Part shown: positions 28,776 through 37,895 of the stretch, in pieces
How positions within the stretch are numbered: the first letter of the stretch is position 1
Layout of the letters: each line of letters starts with the position of its first letter
Assembly (NCBI GenBank): GCA_903847975.1
Contig: CAINFC010000278.1
Location: 1-59,659 of the forward strand
Source: an uncultured Acidobacteriota bacterium
Lineage (GTDB): Bacteria; Acidobacteriota; UBA6911; CAINFC01
Direction: 5' to 3'
DNA length: 59,659 nucleotides
Program-made: the position numbers and the translations under genes
Notes under the pieces: generated by a model
What the model was told of the DNA's origin: nothing
Database searches by the model: none
Seen by the model: the letters and a program-made list of their open reading frames with translations, nothing else

Positions 28776-29486
28776 ATGGCAAAGCGCAAGCCTGACCGCA
28801 AGGCATTGCACCAGGAGAAAATTACAAACGGCTGCCTGGAGGCTCTGGTCCGGGGAAACAGCAGGGAGCTTTTCGAAATCCTTCCTCAAATCATTGTATT
28901 GCGCGACCCCCGCTTTCTCTCTCCTTTGTTGGATCTCCTGGCCTCGAAATATATCCGCAAGCGGGAATTTGCCGCAATCGGCCTGGCGGAACTGGACACG
29001 CCTCAGACCCGAAAAGCTCTGTGCGAGTGTCTTCACGAAATGCCGGCCACCATTACCCCGAGCTTCCAGCGGTTTCAGTTCACCATTCTGCAATCGATCG
29101 GCCGGATCGGAAGCGATCAGGCGGTTCCCTGCATGCAGTCGCTGCTGCAAAGTCGCAAGGGTCCCTGGGCCAATTCCGCCTGGAAGGAAAAGGTGATCGA
29201 TGCCCTGGGCCAGGTGGCCCAGCGGGGCGGCAGGAAGGCGCTCCAGACCTTGATCGATGTGGCCCAGAACAGGAATGCCCGCCTGGCTGCCGATGCCCTG
29301 CAGGAGATATGCGTCGCTTTCTGGCATTGTCCCAACGCCACGCCTAAAAAAGTCTTCGACCTCCTGACCCGCGCCCTTTGCTCCCGGGATAAAGAGCTTA
29401 AGGAAGCCGCCTGGGAGGCCCTGGAAGACCTGGGCCGGTTGGGCTGCCGGCGGGCGGAGAAGCTGCTGGCCTCCTTGTCCGCCTAG
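28776..29486 (+). CDS. HEAT-repeat-like helical protein
   Basis: 236 residues, entirely helical by composition. Repeating helix pairs such as DPRFLSPLLDLLASKYIRKREFAAIGLAEL, WKEKVIDALGQVAQRGGRKAL and KELKEAAWEALEDLGRLGCRRAEKLL are typical of HEAT/PBS-lyase repeats. There is no signal peptide, so it is cytoplasmic and probably a binding scaffold. AAGGTAAG precedes the ATG. It is divergent from the rib operon across an AT-richer 178-base gap, in which I see no certain promoter. Confidence 0.75.
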   Translation: MAKRKPDRKALHQEKITNGCLEALVRGNSRELFEILPQIIVLRDPRFLSPLLDLLASKYIRKREFAAIGLAELDTPQTRKALCECLHEMPATITPSFQRFQFTILQSIGRIGSDQAVPCMQSLLQSRKGPWANSAWKEKVIDALGQVAQRGGRKALQTLIDVAQNRNARLAADALQEICVAFWHCPNATPKKVFDLLTRALCSRDKELKEAAWEALEDLGRLGCRRAEKLLASLSA

Positions 29487-29526
29487 CAGAACCAAAACCA
29501 GATAATTACATCAGGGGAATGCGCTC

Positions 29527-30363
29527 ATGGGAAAAATAGGAATTGGTATTAACCTGGAGTTTGTCCGACACGAGGATAAATCGTTCGAATGGGGGGTGGA
29601 AAAAGCGGCCTCCATCGGCTTCGAGTATGTCGAGCCCATGGTACATCTGGGGCGCGAGCTGCTGAGCGAAGCCGGCTACTTTCACAGTGTCTCCATGATG
29701 GATGATCCCTACCGGATCCGGCGCGCCTGTGAAAGGGCCGGGGTGCGGCTTTCGGGCCTGTCCGGCCACTGCCCGATCTGCCGGCCGGAAGTCAGCACCG
29801 AATATCTGAAGCAAGCCATACGGTTCGCCTATGAGTGCGGCGCTCCGGTGGTCAATTCGGACGAGGGTCCTAAAAAGCTCTGGACAACCGCCGAAGAGGA
29901 TCATGTCCTGATGCGCTATGTGCTGCAGGAGGCGGCTCTGGTTGCCGAACCGCGCGGGGTTCTGATCGGACTGGAACCCCATCAGCAATACAGCAAGACT
30001 CCCGAAGGGCTGGACCGCATCTATCACCTGGTCGAATCGCCGGCCATCGGAATCAATTTTGATACCGGCAACAGTTTTCTCTCCGGCCAGGACCCTCTGG
30101 TCTGGCTGGAGCGTGTGGCCGACCGCCTGGTTCACCTTCATGCCAAGGATATTTCCGTGGCCCACGCCGAGGCGGAAAGGGGCAAAGTGACCGGCACACC
30201 GGTCGGCTGCGCCTGCGGCGACGGGGTGGTGAACTGGTCCGGGGTGATTGAAATCTGCCGTCGCGCCCCGCGCGACATCGTTTTTTCCGTCGAATGCGGA
30301 ACCGTAGAGCAGGCACAGCGCAGCTTCGACTATCTCAAGCAATTGTTAAAGGAGAGCGTATGA
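29527..30363 (+). CDS. Sugar phosphate isomerase/epimerase (AP-endonuclease-2-like TIM barrel)
   Basis: 278 residues; AGGGGAA precedes the ATG. The xylose-isomerase-like TIM-barrel fold is shown by IGFEYVEPMV, the metal-binding Glu in LIGLEPHQQY, Asp in NFDTGNSFLSG, His in VHLHAKDIS and a terminal FSVECG. Such enzymes isomerise or epimerise free or phosphorylated sugars and polyols. The stop overlaps the start of a Gfo/Idh oxidoreductase (ATGA), a common pairing for catabolism of unusual sugars. The precise substrate is unknown. Confidence 0.87.
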   Translation: MGKIGIGINLEFVRHEDKSFEWGVEKAASIGFEYVEPMVHLGRELLSEAGYFHSVSMMDDPYRIRRACERAGVRLSGLSGHCPICRPEVSTEYLKQAIRFAYECGAPVVNSDEGPKKLWTTAEEDHVLMRYVLQEAALVAEPRGVLIGLEPHQQYSKTPEGLDRIYHLVESPAIGINFDTGNSFLSGQDPLVWLERVADRLVHLHAKDISVAHAEAERGKVTGTPVGCACGDGVVNWSGVIEICRRAPRDIVFSVECGTVEQAQRSFDYLKQLLKESV

Positions 30364-31649
30364 AACAGGATATGGAAATCAACGGTTTGCCGGCCCATTC
30401 CGGGATAAGCCGGCGCTCGTTTATCAACCGGGCGACGGCCGTGTCGGCTCTGCCCGTTCTGGCCGGCAGCGGCCGGGCCCTCGGAGCCAACGACCGCATC
30501 GGCATCGGCATGATCGGCTGCGGCGGAAGGAGCAACTCCCATATCAAGGCGATCCAGTGGCTCAAGGACAACAACCGCAAGGTGGAAGTTACCGCGGTTT
30601 GCGATACCTACCGGCCCCGGATGCAGAAAGCGGCCGATTTTACCAAGGCCAAGAGCTACATGGATCACCGCGAGCTGCTGAAGGATCCGAATGTCGATGC
30701 GGTTTGCATTGCCACCCCGGATCACATTCACGGCTACCAGGCCATCGATGCCATGCTCGCCGGCAAGGACGTCTACTGCGAAAAGCCGGTCACCCACTGG
30801 CGGCAGTTCGAGCTGATCAAGCGGCTGGCGGCGGAAGTCAAGAAGACCGGGCGCGTCTTTCAGCTGGGAACCCAGGGGATGTCCGACGGCGCCTGGCACC
30901 AGATGAAAAAGCTGGTGCAGGACGGGCTGATCGGGCAGCCGATTCATGCCGAGTGCGGCTATTTCCGGGTGGGCGACTGGGGAGAGCGCGGCATGCCGGT
31001 CGACGACCCGAACGTCAAGCCGGGGCCGGACCTGAACTGGGAGGCTTTTCTGGGCGACTCCCGCAAGCGCCCCTTCGATGTCAGCCGCTACTTCCGCTGG
31101 CGGATGTACGAAGACTATGCCGGCGGCCCGGTCACCGATCTTTTTCCCCACTCGCTGACGCCGGTGCTTTTCATCCTCGGGGTGAAAATGCCCTCTCTGG
31201 TGGCGGCCACCGGAGGCAAGTGGCGCTACCAGGAGCGGGAAATCCCCGACACGTTCAATATGCTGATCGACTATCCCGAAAAAATCACGGTATCGGTAAT
31301 GGGAACCCAGGGCAACGACTATCCGGCCACCGGAAGCCGCGGCGCCGGCCAGCGCATACCGGTCATTCGCGGGTGGGAAGGAACCCTGACGGTGGTCGGC
31401 AAGGATATCGTTTTCACTCCGGCGGAGGGCTCCAAAGCCAAAGCCCAGAAATTCGCCATCGAGCGGAACGAAGAACTGATCGGCTTCTGGGAGCGCTTCC
31501 TGGAGTGTTGCCGCTCCAAGAACCAGGAAACCTACAGTACGGCGGAGCTGGCCTACCATACCCAGACCGCCCTGATCATGGGGATGATGGCCTCCCGGGC
31601 GGGAAAGACCGCCCGCTTTGATGCCGCGCAGCAGAAGATCCTGCTGTAG
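30360..31649 (+). CDS. Tat-exported Gfo/Idh/MocA-family oxidoreductase
   Basis: 429 residues from the ATG at 30360, which overlaps the previous stop. The N-terminus has a twin-arginine signal (SRRSFINRATAVSALPVL), so the folded, cofactor-loaded enzyme is exported. The Rossmann motif GMIGCGGRSN is near residue 50 and the family EKP signature is in CEKPVTHW. The C-terminal half is the Gfo/Idh substrate domain. Exported members oxidise sugars using tightly bound NAD(P). Paired with the isomerase, and possibly with the DUF1080 protein elsewhere in the window, it fits 3-keto-sugar metabolism; that link is inference. Confidence 0.9.
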   Translation: MKQDMEINGLPAHSGISRRSFINRATAVSALPVLAGSGRALGANDRIGIGMIGCGGRSNSHIKAIQWLKDNNRKVEVTAVCDTYRPRMQKAADFTKAKSYMDHRELLKDPNVDAVCIATPDHIHGYQAIDAMLAGKDVYCEKPVTHWRQFELIKRLAAEVKKTGRVFQLGTQGMSDGAWHQMKKLVQDGLIGQPIHAECGYFRVGDWGERGMPVDDPNVKPGPDLNWEAFLGDSRKRPFDVSRYFRWRMYEDYAGGPVTDLFPHSLTPVLFILGVKMPSLVAATGGKWRYQEREIPDTFNMLIDYPEKITVSVMGTQGNDYPATGSRGAGQRIPVIRGWEGTLTVVGKDIVFTPAEGSKAKAQKFAIERNEELIGFWERFLECCRSKNQETYSTAELAYHTQTALIMGMMASRAGKTARFDAAQQKILL

Positions 31650-31655
31650 CCGTTG

Positions 31656-32597
31656 ATGAAACCTGTTGCCGTTCTCCTGAATCCGGCCGGCGGAAAGGGC
31701 CGCGCCCGGCGCGTCTGGGCCGGCCTGCAGCGCGAATTCCCGAAGCTGGATCAGGAGGCGGCGCTTTTTGTCTCGCGGTTTCGCGGCGAGATCGAGCTTC
31801 TGGCCCGGCGCATCGCGGAGGAGGGGTACGAAAAGGTATTGGTCCTGGGTGGCGACGGCACGCTTTTCGAGGCGGTGAACGGATTCGTTTACCCCTCGGG
31901 CCAGGCGGTCCGGGGCTCCCTGTCGATCGCCGCCCTGCCGGCCGGCTCGGGGTGCGATTTCCTGCGAAGCTTCCCGCTGCCGAAAAAGAACCATTCTCTT
32001 TGGGCAGCCCTGCAAAACCTGCCGGCTCTGCCGCTCGACCTGCTGCAGCTGGATCTCGATGGCCAGAACGGCCATCAGCGGCGCTTCTGCCTGAACACCG
32101 CCTCTCTGGGCATAAGCGGGGAAGCGGCGCATACGGCCGGGAAAAGGTTTTCCTTTCTGCCGGCCGCCGCCGGATACCTCAGCGCCTTTTTTGCCCACCT
32201 GCTTTGTGTTCAGCCCGTGCAGGCAGAGGTGACCGTGGACGGGGAGCCATGGTTCCGGGGAGCGATTTGGAACCTGTTTCTGTGCAACGGGAGGTATTCG
32301 GGCGGAGGAATGCTCTGGGCCCCGGAGGCCCGGTTGGACGACGGCAAAGCCGACCTGCTGCTGATTAGGCCGGTGCCCCGGCATCGGGTTCCGGGCTACG
32401 TGCCCCGGCTTTTCCGCGGCACCCTGGCCGAAGTGCAAGAGGCGCGGTCGGCGGTGGCGGAACAAATGGAAATCCGCCTGGAAAGGGCTGTCCAGGCCGA
32501 GCTGGACGGAGAGCTGTTCCGGTTCCACGCCTTGCAATTGAAAGTTTTACCCGGAATTTTGCCCTGGATCCTTCCGCGCCCCGCGCTGAGGGTATAA
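31656..32597 (+). CDS. Diacylglycerol/lipid kinase family protein
   Basis: 313 residues. The ATG at 31656 (after a TTG) is 6 bases past the preceding stop. Motifs of the DAGK catalytic domain are NPAGGKGRA at the start, VLGGDGTLFEAVNGF near residue 68, and LPAGSGCDFLRSF. The C-terminal beta domain includes FCLNTASLGISGE and VDGEPW. It phosphorylates lipids such as diacylglycerol or undecaprenol-like substrates at the membrane, or a related sphingoid lipid; which is unclear. It is probably transcribed with the isomerase/oxidoreductase pair. Confidence 0.88.
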   Translation: MKPVAVLLNPAGGKGRARRVWAGLQREFPKLDQEAALFVSRFRGEIELLARRIAEEGYEKVLVLGGDGTLFEAVNGFVYPSGQAVRGSLSIAALPAGSGCDFLRSFPLPKKNHSLWAALQNLPALPLDLLQLDLDGQNGHQRRFCLNTASLGISGEAAHTAGKRFSFLPAAAGYLSAFFAHLLCVQPVQAEVTVDGEPWFRGAIWNLFLCNGRYSGGGMLWAPEARLDDGKADLLLIRPVPRHRVPGYVPRLFRGTLAEVQEARSAVAEQMEIRLERAVQAELDGELFRFHALQLKVLPGILPWILPRPALRV

Positions 32598-32610
32598 CAA
32601 AGCTGCGAAA

Positions 32611-32840
32611 AGGAACCCCGAAAGGGGTTCCGGATCACAGCCCGGGGTTGCGCCGAAGGCGCTACCCCGGGTAGGCGCATTTGTTTCACAATCAGCCCTG
32701 TAAGGGCTGCGCAAACAAATGGTATTGCTGGATTTAGCGCAACCATTTCAGGGTTGTCATCTCCGAACATCCCTACCCCGGGTAGGCGCAAAGCGCGCCA
32801 ACCCCGGGCTGCGATCCGAAGCCCTTGCAGGGCTTTCACG
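32611..32840. repeat. REP-like intergenic element of nested hairpins
   Basis: The 342-base gap 32598-32939 has no credible gene. It holds a perfect hairpin GGAACCCC-GAAA-GGGGTTCC (32612-32631), a long stem CCCGGGGT...ACCCCGGG with inner GCGCC-GAA-GGCGC (32641-32671), CAGCCCT-GTA-AGGGCTG (32693-32709), and AAGCCC-TTGCA-GGGCTT (32819-32835). CTACCCCGGGTAGGCGCA occurs twice in direct orientation (32662-32679 and 32773-32790). This is the layout of mobile REP/BIME-type elements. Confidence 0.7.
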
Positions 32841-32939
32841 GGGAATCGACTTTTTGCAGCTTCATCAGGGTATAATCACTTCTCCGGCGATCAATCAAAT
32901 TTATTAACGGGGCCGGCGGGCCCGCAAAGAATGCAAGCC

Positions 32940-33389
32940 ATGAGTTTAAGAGAACAGATCGAGCAGGATTTAACAGCGGCCATGAAGGCCCGGGATGCCC
33001 TGCGCACCAGCGTTCTGCGCATGGTGAAATCGGCCGTCCGCGTCAAGGAAGTGGAAAAAGCCGATACCCGGCTGGAAGACCCCCAGATCATTGCCCTCCT
33101 ACAGACCCTGATCAAGCAGCGCCGCGAGGCGATTGAAAAGTTCACCCAGGGGAACCGTCCGGAGATGGCGGAGAAGGAGCGGCAGGAGATCGTGATCATC
33201 GAAGGCTACCTGCCGCAATCGGCCACCCGCGAGGAAATCGCCGCTGCCATCCAGGCGGTCATCGCCGAAACGGGATCCTCCAGCGCCAGGGATTTCGGCA
33301 AGGTGATGAAAACGGTGATGGGGCGCTTCGGCGGGAAGGTGGTGGACGGGAAGCTGGTCAGCGAGCTGGTCAAGGCGGCTTTGCCATGA
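32940..33389 (+). CDS. GatB/YqeY domain protein
   Basis: 149 residues from the ATG at 32940 (another ATG is 9 bases upstream); the open frame extending back to 32754 crosses the repeat element and is not used. Family motifs are [48 protein letters not shown] and the C-terminal [18 protein letters not shown]-like stretch. YqeY-like proteins resemble the tRNA-binding tail of amidotransferase GatB, but their role is not settled. The stop overlaps the tdk start (ATGA), so the two are translationally coupled. Confidence 0.9.
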   Translation: MSLREQIEQDLTAAMKARDALRTSVLRMVKSAVRVKEVEKADTRLEDPQIIALLQTLIKQRREAIEKFTQGNRPEMAEKERQEIVIIEGYLPQSATREEIAAAIQAVIAETGSSSARDFGKVMKTVMGRFGGKVVDGKLVSELVKAALP

Positions 33390-33970
33390 GCGGCCACTAT
33401 CGCAACAACCCGGGCTGGATCGAGATCATCTGCGGGCCGATGTTCAGCGGAAAAAGCGAGGAGCTGATCCGCCGCCTGCGCCGGGCGCAGATCGGCAAGC
33501 GGCGCGTGCAGATCTTCAAGCCGCAGATCGACCAGCGCTACGCCCAGGAGTACATCGTTTCCCACAGCGACCAGAAGCTCCCCTCCCAGGTCATTTCCAC
33601 TTCCAAAGAGGTGTGGGAGCGGGTGGACGGGCGGACCGAGGTGATCGGCATCGACGAGGTGCAGTTTCTGGACACCGGCATTGTCGAGGTGATCAACAAG
33701 CTGGCGGACATGGGCAAGCAGGTGATCGTGGCCGGACTGGATCTCGATTACCTGGGAAACCCGTTCGAGCCGGTTCCCACCCTGCTGGCGCTGGCCGAGT
33801 ATATCACCAAAACGCTGGCGGTCTGCGTGCGCTGCGGCAATCCCGCCAACCATACCCAGCGGCTGATCGAAAGCGACGAGCGAATTGTGGTCGGCGCCGG
33901 CGGAGTGTACGAAGCCCGCTGCCGGCGCTGCTTTGAGCCTCACCTGAGACAGGAAAACGAACCGGTCTGA
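33386..33970 (+). CDS. tdk: Thymidine kinase
   Basis: 194 residues, the type II thymidine kinase length. It phosphorylates thymidine with ATP in pyrimidine salvage. The P-loop [11 protein letters not shown] is at about residue 15, the Walker-B/catalytic stretch GIDEVQFLD near 90, and [12 protein letters not shown] follows. The structural zinc site is intact (CVRC and CRRC), and the thymidine lasso region [11 protein letters not shown] is present. It is coupled to the YqeY gene. Confidence 0.96.
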   Translation: MSGHYRNNPGWIEIICGPMFSGKSEELIRRLRRAQIGKRRVQIFKPQIDQRYAQEYIVSHSDQKLPSQVISTSKEVWERVDGRTEVIGIDEVQFLDTGIVEVINKLADMGKQVIVAGLDLDYLGNPFEPVPTLLALAEYITKTLAVCVRCGNPANHTQRLIESDERIVVGAGGVYEARCRRCFEPHLRQENEPV

Positions 33971-34000
33971 CCCCGGACGGATGGAGAGAGGAGCTTTTCT

Positions 34001-35602
34001 ATGGCAGTTGTAGCAGGAGTGGATTTCGGCACCCTGAGCGTCCGGGTGTCCATAGTGGATGACCAGCGGGGCCGGCTTGGTTCCGCCACGGCGGAGTACC
34101 CCCTGCTTCGCCGGCGGGAGGATCCGGATCATGCCACCCAGCGTCATCCGGACCACATGTCCGCCCTGGTTTCAGCTACCCGCCAGGCGGTGCAGAACGC
34201 GGGCATAAACGGGGCGGAAATACAGGCCATGGCCCTCGACACCACCGGGTCGACGGTCATTCCGCTGGGCGAGGGGCTGGAACCGCTCGACGACTATTAC
34301 GTCTGGTGCGACCACCGCGCCAAGAGGGAAGCGGCGGAAATCACCGATACGGCCCACCGCGAGGGGCTGGAGGCCATTCACTGGTACGGTGGCACCTATT
34401 CCTCGGAATGGGGCTTCGCCAAGCTGCTGCACTGGCTGCGCCGGAATCCGGAGAAAAAAGCGGAGCTGGTTACCGCCGTCGAGCACTGCGACATGGTCGC
34501 GGCCGTGCTCTGCGGGATAAGCTGCCGGGAAGATCTGCCCCGCAGCATCTGCGCCATGGGCCACAAGTGGATGTGGAACGAGTCGCTCGGCGGGCTGCCC
34601 CCGGAGGATTTTCTGTCCCGCGTGGATCCGCTGTTTGCCGGAATCCGCGAGCGGATCGCCGGGCGTTACGAAGCATCCAGCCATCTGGCCGGGCGTCTTT
34701 GCCGCCCGTGGGCGGAACAACTGGGTCTGAAGGAGGGAATACCCATCCCGGTGGGTGCCTTCGACGCCCATTGGGACGCCATCGGCGCCAATATTCGCGA
34801 AGGGGATGTGGTGAATGTGGTGGGAACCTCCACCTGCATCATGGCGATCGCCTCCCGGGTGGGACGGATTCCGGGCGTGTGCGGGGTCGTGAAAGGTTCC
34901 ATCCATCCCGATTACTTCGGAATTGAAGCCGGGCTTTCCGCCACCGGAGATATCTTCGATGCCATCGCCCGACGGGCGGGCACGTCCGTCGCCGCCCTTT
35001 CCGAGGGCCTGGATTCCTACCGGGCCGGACAGACCGGATTGCTGCGCCTCACCTGGGACAACGGGGACCGCACCGTGCTGGTCAATCCGGAACTGGGAGG
35101 AATGACCCTGGGTTGGAACCTGACCAGCAACGCGCAGGATGAACTGTTTGCGGCCATTGAAGGAACCGCGTTCCACACCCGCATCATCCTGGAGCGCATG
35201 GCCGAGCATGGCGTTCCCATCCAGCGGGTCATCAACGGTGGCGGCATCCCCCAGAAAAACGAGGTTCTCAACCGGGTATACGCCAACGTGTTTGCCAAAC
35301 CGGTCCTGGTGCCGGAGGCGGAAGTCACCAGCCTCGGCTCGGCGATTTTCGCATTTCTGGCCTGCGGGGCTTTCTCCTCGGTGCAGGAAGCCCAGGACGC
35401 TCTCTGCCCGCAATTCCGGGTGGTTCACCCCGATCCGGCCGAATCGGCGGTCTATGAAAAGCTGTTCGCGCTGTACCGCCAGGTGTACTTTGCCTTCGGC
35501 AAGCCGGAGGCCGAGGCGGCCTGCTTCGGAAATGTGCTTCCCGAGCTGCGGCGGATCGCCGCCCGGGCAAGGCAGGGCGCGGCGCAGGCCCCCCGCGGGT
35601 GA
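34001..35602 (+). CDS. araB: Ribulokinase
   Basis: 533 residues of the FGGY kinase family. It phosphorylates L-ribulose (and other ribuloses) to ribulose-5-phosphate. The N-terminal GVDFGTLSVRVSIVD phosphate loop is typical of AraB, with ALDTTGSTVIPL and YYVWCDHRAKREA following. The C-terminal ATPase half has VNPELGGMTLGWN and INGGGIPQKN. AraB-specific features (VGTSTCIM, ATGDIFDA) favour ribulokinase over xylulokinase. araA and araD are not adjacent. A GAGAGGAG site precedes the ATG, and its stop overlaps the next gene. Confidence 0.9.
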   Translation: MAVVAGVDFGTLSVRVSIVDDQRGRLGSATAEYPLLRRREDPDHATQRHPDHMSALVSATRQAVQNAGINGAEIQAMALDTTGSTVIPLGEGLEPLDDYYVWCDHRAKREAAEITDTAHREGLEAIHWYGGTYSSEWGFAKLLHWLRRNPEKKAELVTAVEHCDMVAAVLCGISCREDLPRSICAMGHKWMWNESLGGLPPEDFLSRVDPLFAGIRERIAGRYEASSHLAGRLCRPWAEQLGLKEGIPIPVGAFDAHWDAIGANIREGDVVNVVGTSTCIMAIASRVGRIPGVCGVVKGSIHPDYFGIEAGLSATGDIFDAIARRAGTSVAALSEGLDSYRAGQTGLLRLTWDNGDRTVLVNPELGGMTLGWNLTSNAQDELFAAIEGTAFHTRIILERMAEHGVPIQRVINGGGIPQKNEVLNRVYANVFAKPVLVPEAEVTSLGSAIFAFLACGAFSSVQEAQDALCPQFRVVHPDPAESAVYEKLFALYRQVYFAFGKPEAEAACFGNVLPELRRIAARARQGAAQAPRG

Positions 35603-36684
35603 GCATCGGCGGATCGGGGGGGAGGATGGTTCCGTCCCGCGCCGGAAGCGGTTCCCGGGAGCTGGTGCAGCGAGCCCTGCAGGGGCTTCCCGTTTCCCGC
35701 GTTCCCTGGGGTCCCCTGGCCGTTCATTTCTGCGCGCGGCTCGCCGGCTGTTCCGTCCGGCGCTATTCGACGGATGCGGAGGCGCTGACCGAATCGGTGC
35801 TGGCCTTTTACCGGCGATTCCGGCCCGATGCTCTCTGGGTTTCCGCCGATACCTGGGTCAGCGCCGAAGCCATGGGCACGCGCGTGGGCTCCCCTTCCGA
35901 AGACCTGCCTCTCGGAGGAGTCGGGCCGCCGCTCATCCGGACAATCCGGGACATCGAACGGATTCCGCCGCCGGACCCGGACACCCAGGGACGCTATCCG
36001 CTGATGCGCGAAGCCCTGTCGCGCCTGCAGGAACAGGTCGGACAGGAAACATTCCTCGTCGGTTGCTTCGACCAGTACCCGTTTTCCCTGGCTGCGGCCC
36101 TGGCGGGACTCGAGCGGGTCATGGTGCTGGCCGTGGAGGACCCGCCCTTTCTTTTGGCTCTGATGGAGCGCTGCCTGGAATATAGCCTGGCTTATGCGCG
36201 GGCTCTGCGCCGCGCGGGGGCGGACATGCTGAGCGGGGGAGACTCGCCGGCCGGACTGCTGGGGCCGCGCCTTTACCGGGAGCTGGCTCTGCCATTCGAG
36301 ATGCGCCTGATCCGGCAGCTGAAAGCGGAAGGCAGCGGGCCGGTATCGCTGCATATTTGCGGCAATGCCCTGCCGATTCTGAAAGACATGGCCGGCTCCG
36401 GAGCGGATGTCCTGGAAATCGATCATAACGTGGACATTGCCGAAGCGTGCCGGCGGGTCGGTCCGGACGTGGCGATCTGGGGCAATCTGGATACCGTGGG
36501 GGTGCTGTCGCAGGGAGGGCCCGCGGATGTGGGACGTGCCGTGCGGGAGGCCCTGGATGCCGTGAAGGCCGCCGGCCATCCGCGTTTTGTGTTGAGCAGC
36601 GGCTGTACCCTGGCGTGGGAAACGCCCGGTGAGAACCTGGATGCCGCGCGTCAGGCCGCCGGCGAATACCCGCTCAGGGAGTGA
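35599..36684 (+). CDS. UroD/MtaA-like zinc methyltransferase family protein
   Basis: 361 residues starting at GTG that overlaps the araB stop (GTGA); an ATG at 35626 is an alternative. The fold is that of uroporphyrinogen decarboxylase, but the zinc ligands of the MtaA/MtbA methylcobamide:CoM methyltransferase branch are present: HICG (His and Cys) near residue 252 and the Cys in LSSGCTLAW near 335, with TPGENLDAARQA after it. That favours a corrinoid methyl-transfer role over porphyrin synthesis. No corrinoid protein gene is adjacent. The coupling to a sugar kinase is unusual. Confidence 0.85.
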   Translation: MSIGGSGGRMVPSRAGSGSRELVQRALQGLPVSRVPWGPLAVHFCARLAGCSVRRYSTDAEALTESVLAFYRRFRPDALWVSADTWVSAEAMGTRVGSPSEDLPLGGVGPPLIRTIRDIERIPPPDPDTQGRYPLMREALSRLQEQVGQETFLVGCFDQYPFSLAAALAGLERVMVLAVEDPPFLLALMERCLEYSLAYARALRRAGADMLSGGDSPAGLLGPRLYRELALPFEMRLIRQLKAEGSGPVSLHICGNALPILKDMAGSGADVLEIDHNVDIAEACRRVGPDVAIWGNLDTVGVLSQGGPADVGRAVREALDAVKAAGHPRFVLSSGCTLAWETPGENLDAARQAAGEYPLRE

Positions 36685-36693
36685 ACCAAAGAG

Positions 36694-36722
36694 CTCACAG
36701 GAGGATAAAGAAGGGCGGGAAA
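36694..36722 (+). repeat. CACAGGAAG-type interspersed repeat, degenerate copy
   Basis: CTCACAGGAGGATAAAGAAG followed by GGCGGGAA aligns with the copies at 41911 and 46099. It begins about 10 bases after the preceding stop codon. Confidence 0.45.
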
Positions 36723-36799
36723 CTGTTATTCCGAGGCAATGGTCCCGTAACGGAAGGCATCCCTGATGCCGCTTCTGAAAGTCTTCTTTATTCGGAGTT

Positions 36800-36858
36800 C
36801 AAGCTTTAGCTTGCCTGGCACAAGCGGAATCCCGCTCGCAGCGCGTAGCCTGAAGGCT
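36800..36858. repeat. Cluster of short hairpins in the 242-base gap 36685-36926
   Basis: Three small perfect stems occur in a row: CAAGCT-TT-AGCTTG (36800-36813), AGCGG-AATC-CCGCT (36823-36836) and AGCCT-GA-AGGCT (36847-36858). The flanks GAGTTC and GTACTC suggest a degenerate outer pairing. No gene is credible in this gap. It resembles a dispersed palindromic element and is different from the one at 32611. Confidence 0.5.
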
Positions 36859-36926
36859 GTACTCAAAACGGAATTCGTTGGTAAGTTCGTTTTTGGGTGT
36901 TTCTCGGCCTTTGTGCAGCGCCCGAA

Positions 36927-37835
36927 TCAGGCCCAGAGGTTTTCGGGGTATACCCCTTGATCCACCAGGCGGCGAATCCGTTCCACGGTGAGCGGCTTGT
37001 CTTCCCGGTAGGTGACCCCGAACCAGGAGTCCTCCGTCCTGAGAACGCGCACGGTGGCTGCCTGCCGGCTTACCCAGTGACTGACAATCGAGGGAATGAA
37101 GTACTCGGCTTTCGGTTGCTCGCCGCGCTCGCGCAGGAAGGCCGCAAATCCGTCCTGCAGGGGCGGGAAGCAATCGGGGGTGAAGCCCCAGAAATTCAGG
37201 GATACGAAAGTGTCCTCGGGAAGAAGGTTCCAGTGCCCGGCGTCGTCCGCAAAGCCGATGCCCGCCTCCCTGCGCTCAATGGCGGTCCGCTCGACGACTT
37301 CCTGCAGATGGCCTTGCCCGTCCAGGCGGCAGACGCCGCGGGATACGGAACCGTGCTCGGATAAGGTATTGGCCAGGCGGTATCCGACCATGCAGAAGTC
37401 CATGGGGCGAAGCGAGGGTGCCTGGAAGAAATCGGCCAGCAGCCGATAGGCGGAGGCTCCGTAAAAATCGTCGGCGTTGATGGCCGCAAACGGCGTACGA
37501 ACCGCATTCCGGGCGGAAAGAATCGCATGTCCGGTTCCCCAGGGCTTGCGGCGGTCTGCGGGAACGGAAAACCCGGGCGGAAGGTCATCCAGGTCCTGAA
37601 AGACATAATCGATTTCTATTTTTTCTGCGAAACGACTCCCGAAAAAAGCCTTGAAATCCTGCTCGATGCTCCGGCTGATGACAAATACCACCTTGCCGAA
37701 TCCGGCCCGGATGGCATCGTATACCGAATAGTCCAGCAGGCACTCCCCCGACGGACCCACCTGGTCCATCTGCTTGATTCCGCCGTATCGGCTGCCGATT
37801 CCGGCGGCCAAAATCAACAAAGTAGGTCTGACCAT
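36927..37835 (-). CDS. Sugar-nucleotide nucleotidyltransferase (NTP-transferase fold)
   Basis: 302 residues from the ATG at 37835; ACAGGAA and AAGGA lie upstream, and a longer frame to 37904 exists. The nucleotidyltransferase signature LILAAGIGSRYGGIKQMDQVGP is at the N-terminus, with PWGTGHAILSAR and the metal-binding Asp in AINADDFYG. It should make an NDP-sugar from a sugar-1-phosphate, or add a nucleotide to a related phosphate; the sugar is unknown. It is divergent from potA. Confidence 0.87.
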   Translation of the reverse strand: MVRPTLLILAAGIGSRYGGIKQMDQVGPSGECLLDYSVYDAIRAGFGKVVFVISRSIEQDFKAFFGSRFAEKIEIDYVFQDLDDLPPGFSVPADRRKPWGTGHAILSARNAVRTPFAAINADDFYGASAYRLLADFFQAPSLRPMDFCMVGYRLANTLSEHGSVSRGVCRLDGQGHLQEVVERTAIERREAGIGFADDAGHWNLLPEDTFVSLNFWGFTPDCFPPLQDGFAAFLRERGEQPKAEYFIPSIVSHWVSRQAATVRVLRTEDSWFGVTYREDKPLTVERIRRLVDQGVYPENLWA

Positions 37836-37895
37836 TTCCTGTCCGTGATCCTTTTTCTTGACATCAAGTCCCGTTTCCCGTAAGCTCATTTTCCT

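Noticed and set aside
30330-32537. A 735-residue antisense frame over the oxidoreductase and lipid kinase
   Set aside because: It is a GC-rich shadow; both plus-strand genes have clear family motifs and proper starts.
32719-32907. A 62-residue frame inside the repeat element
   Set aside because: Its codons come from the REP-like hairpins, a frequent source of false small proteins.
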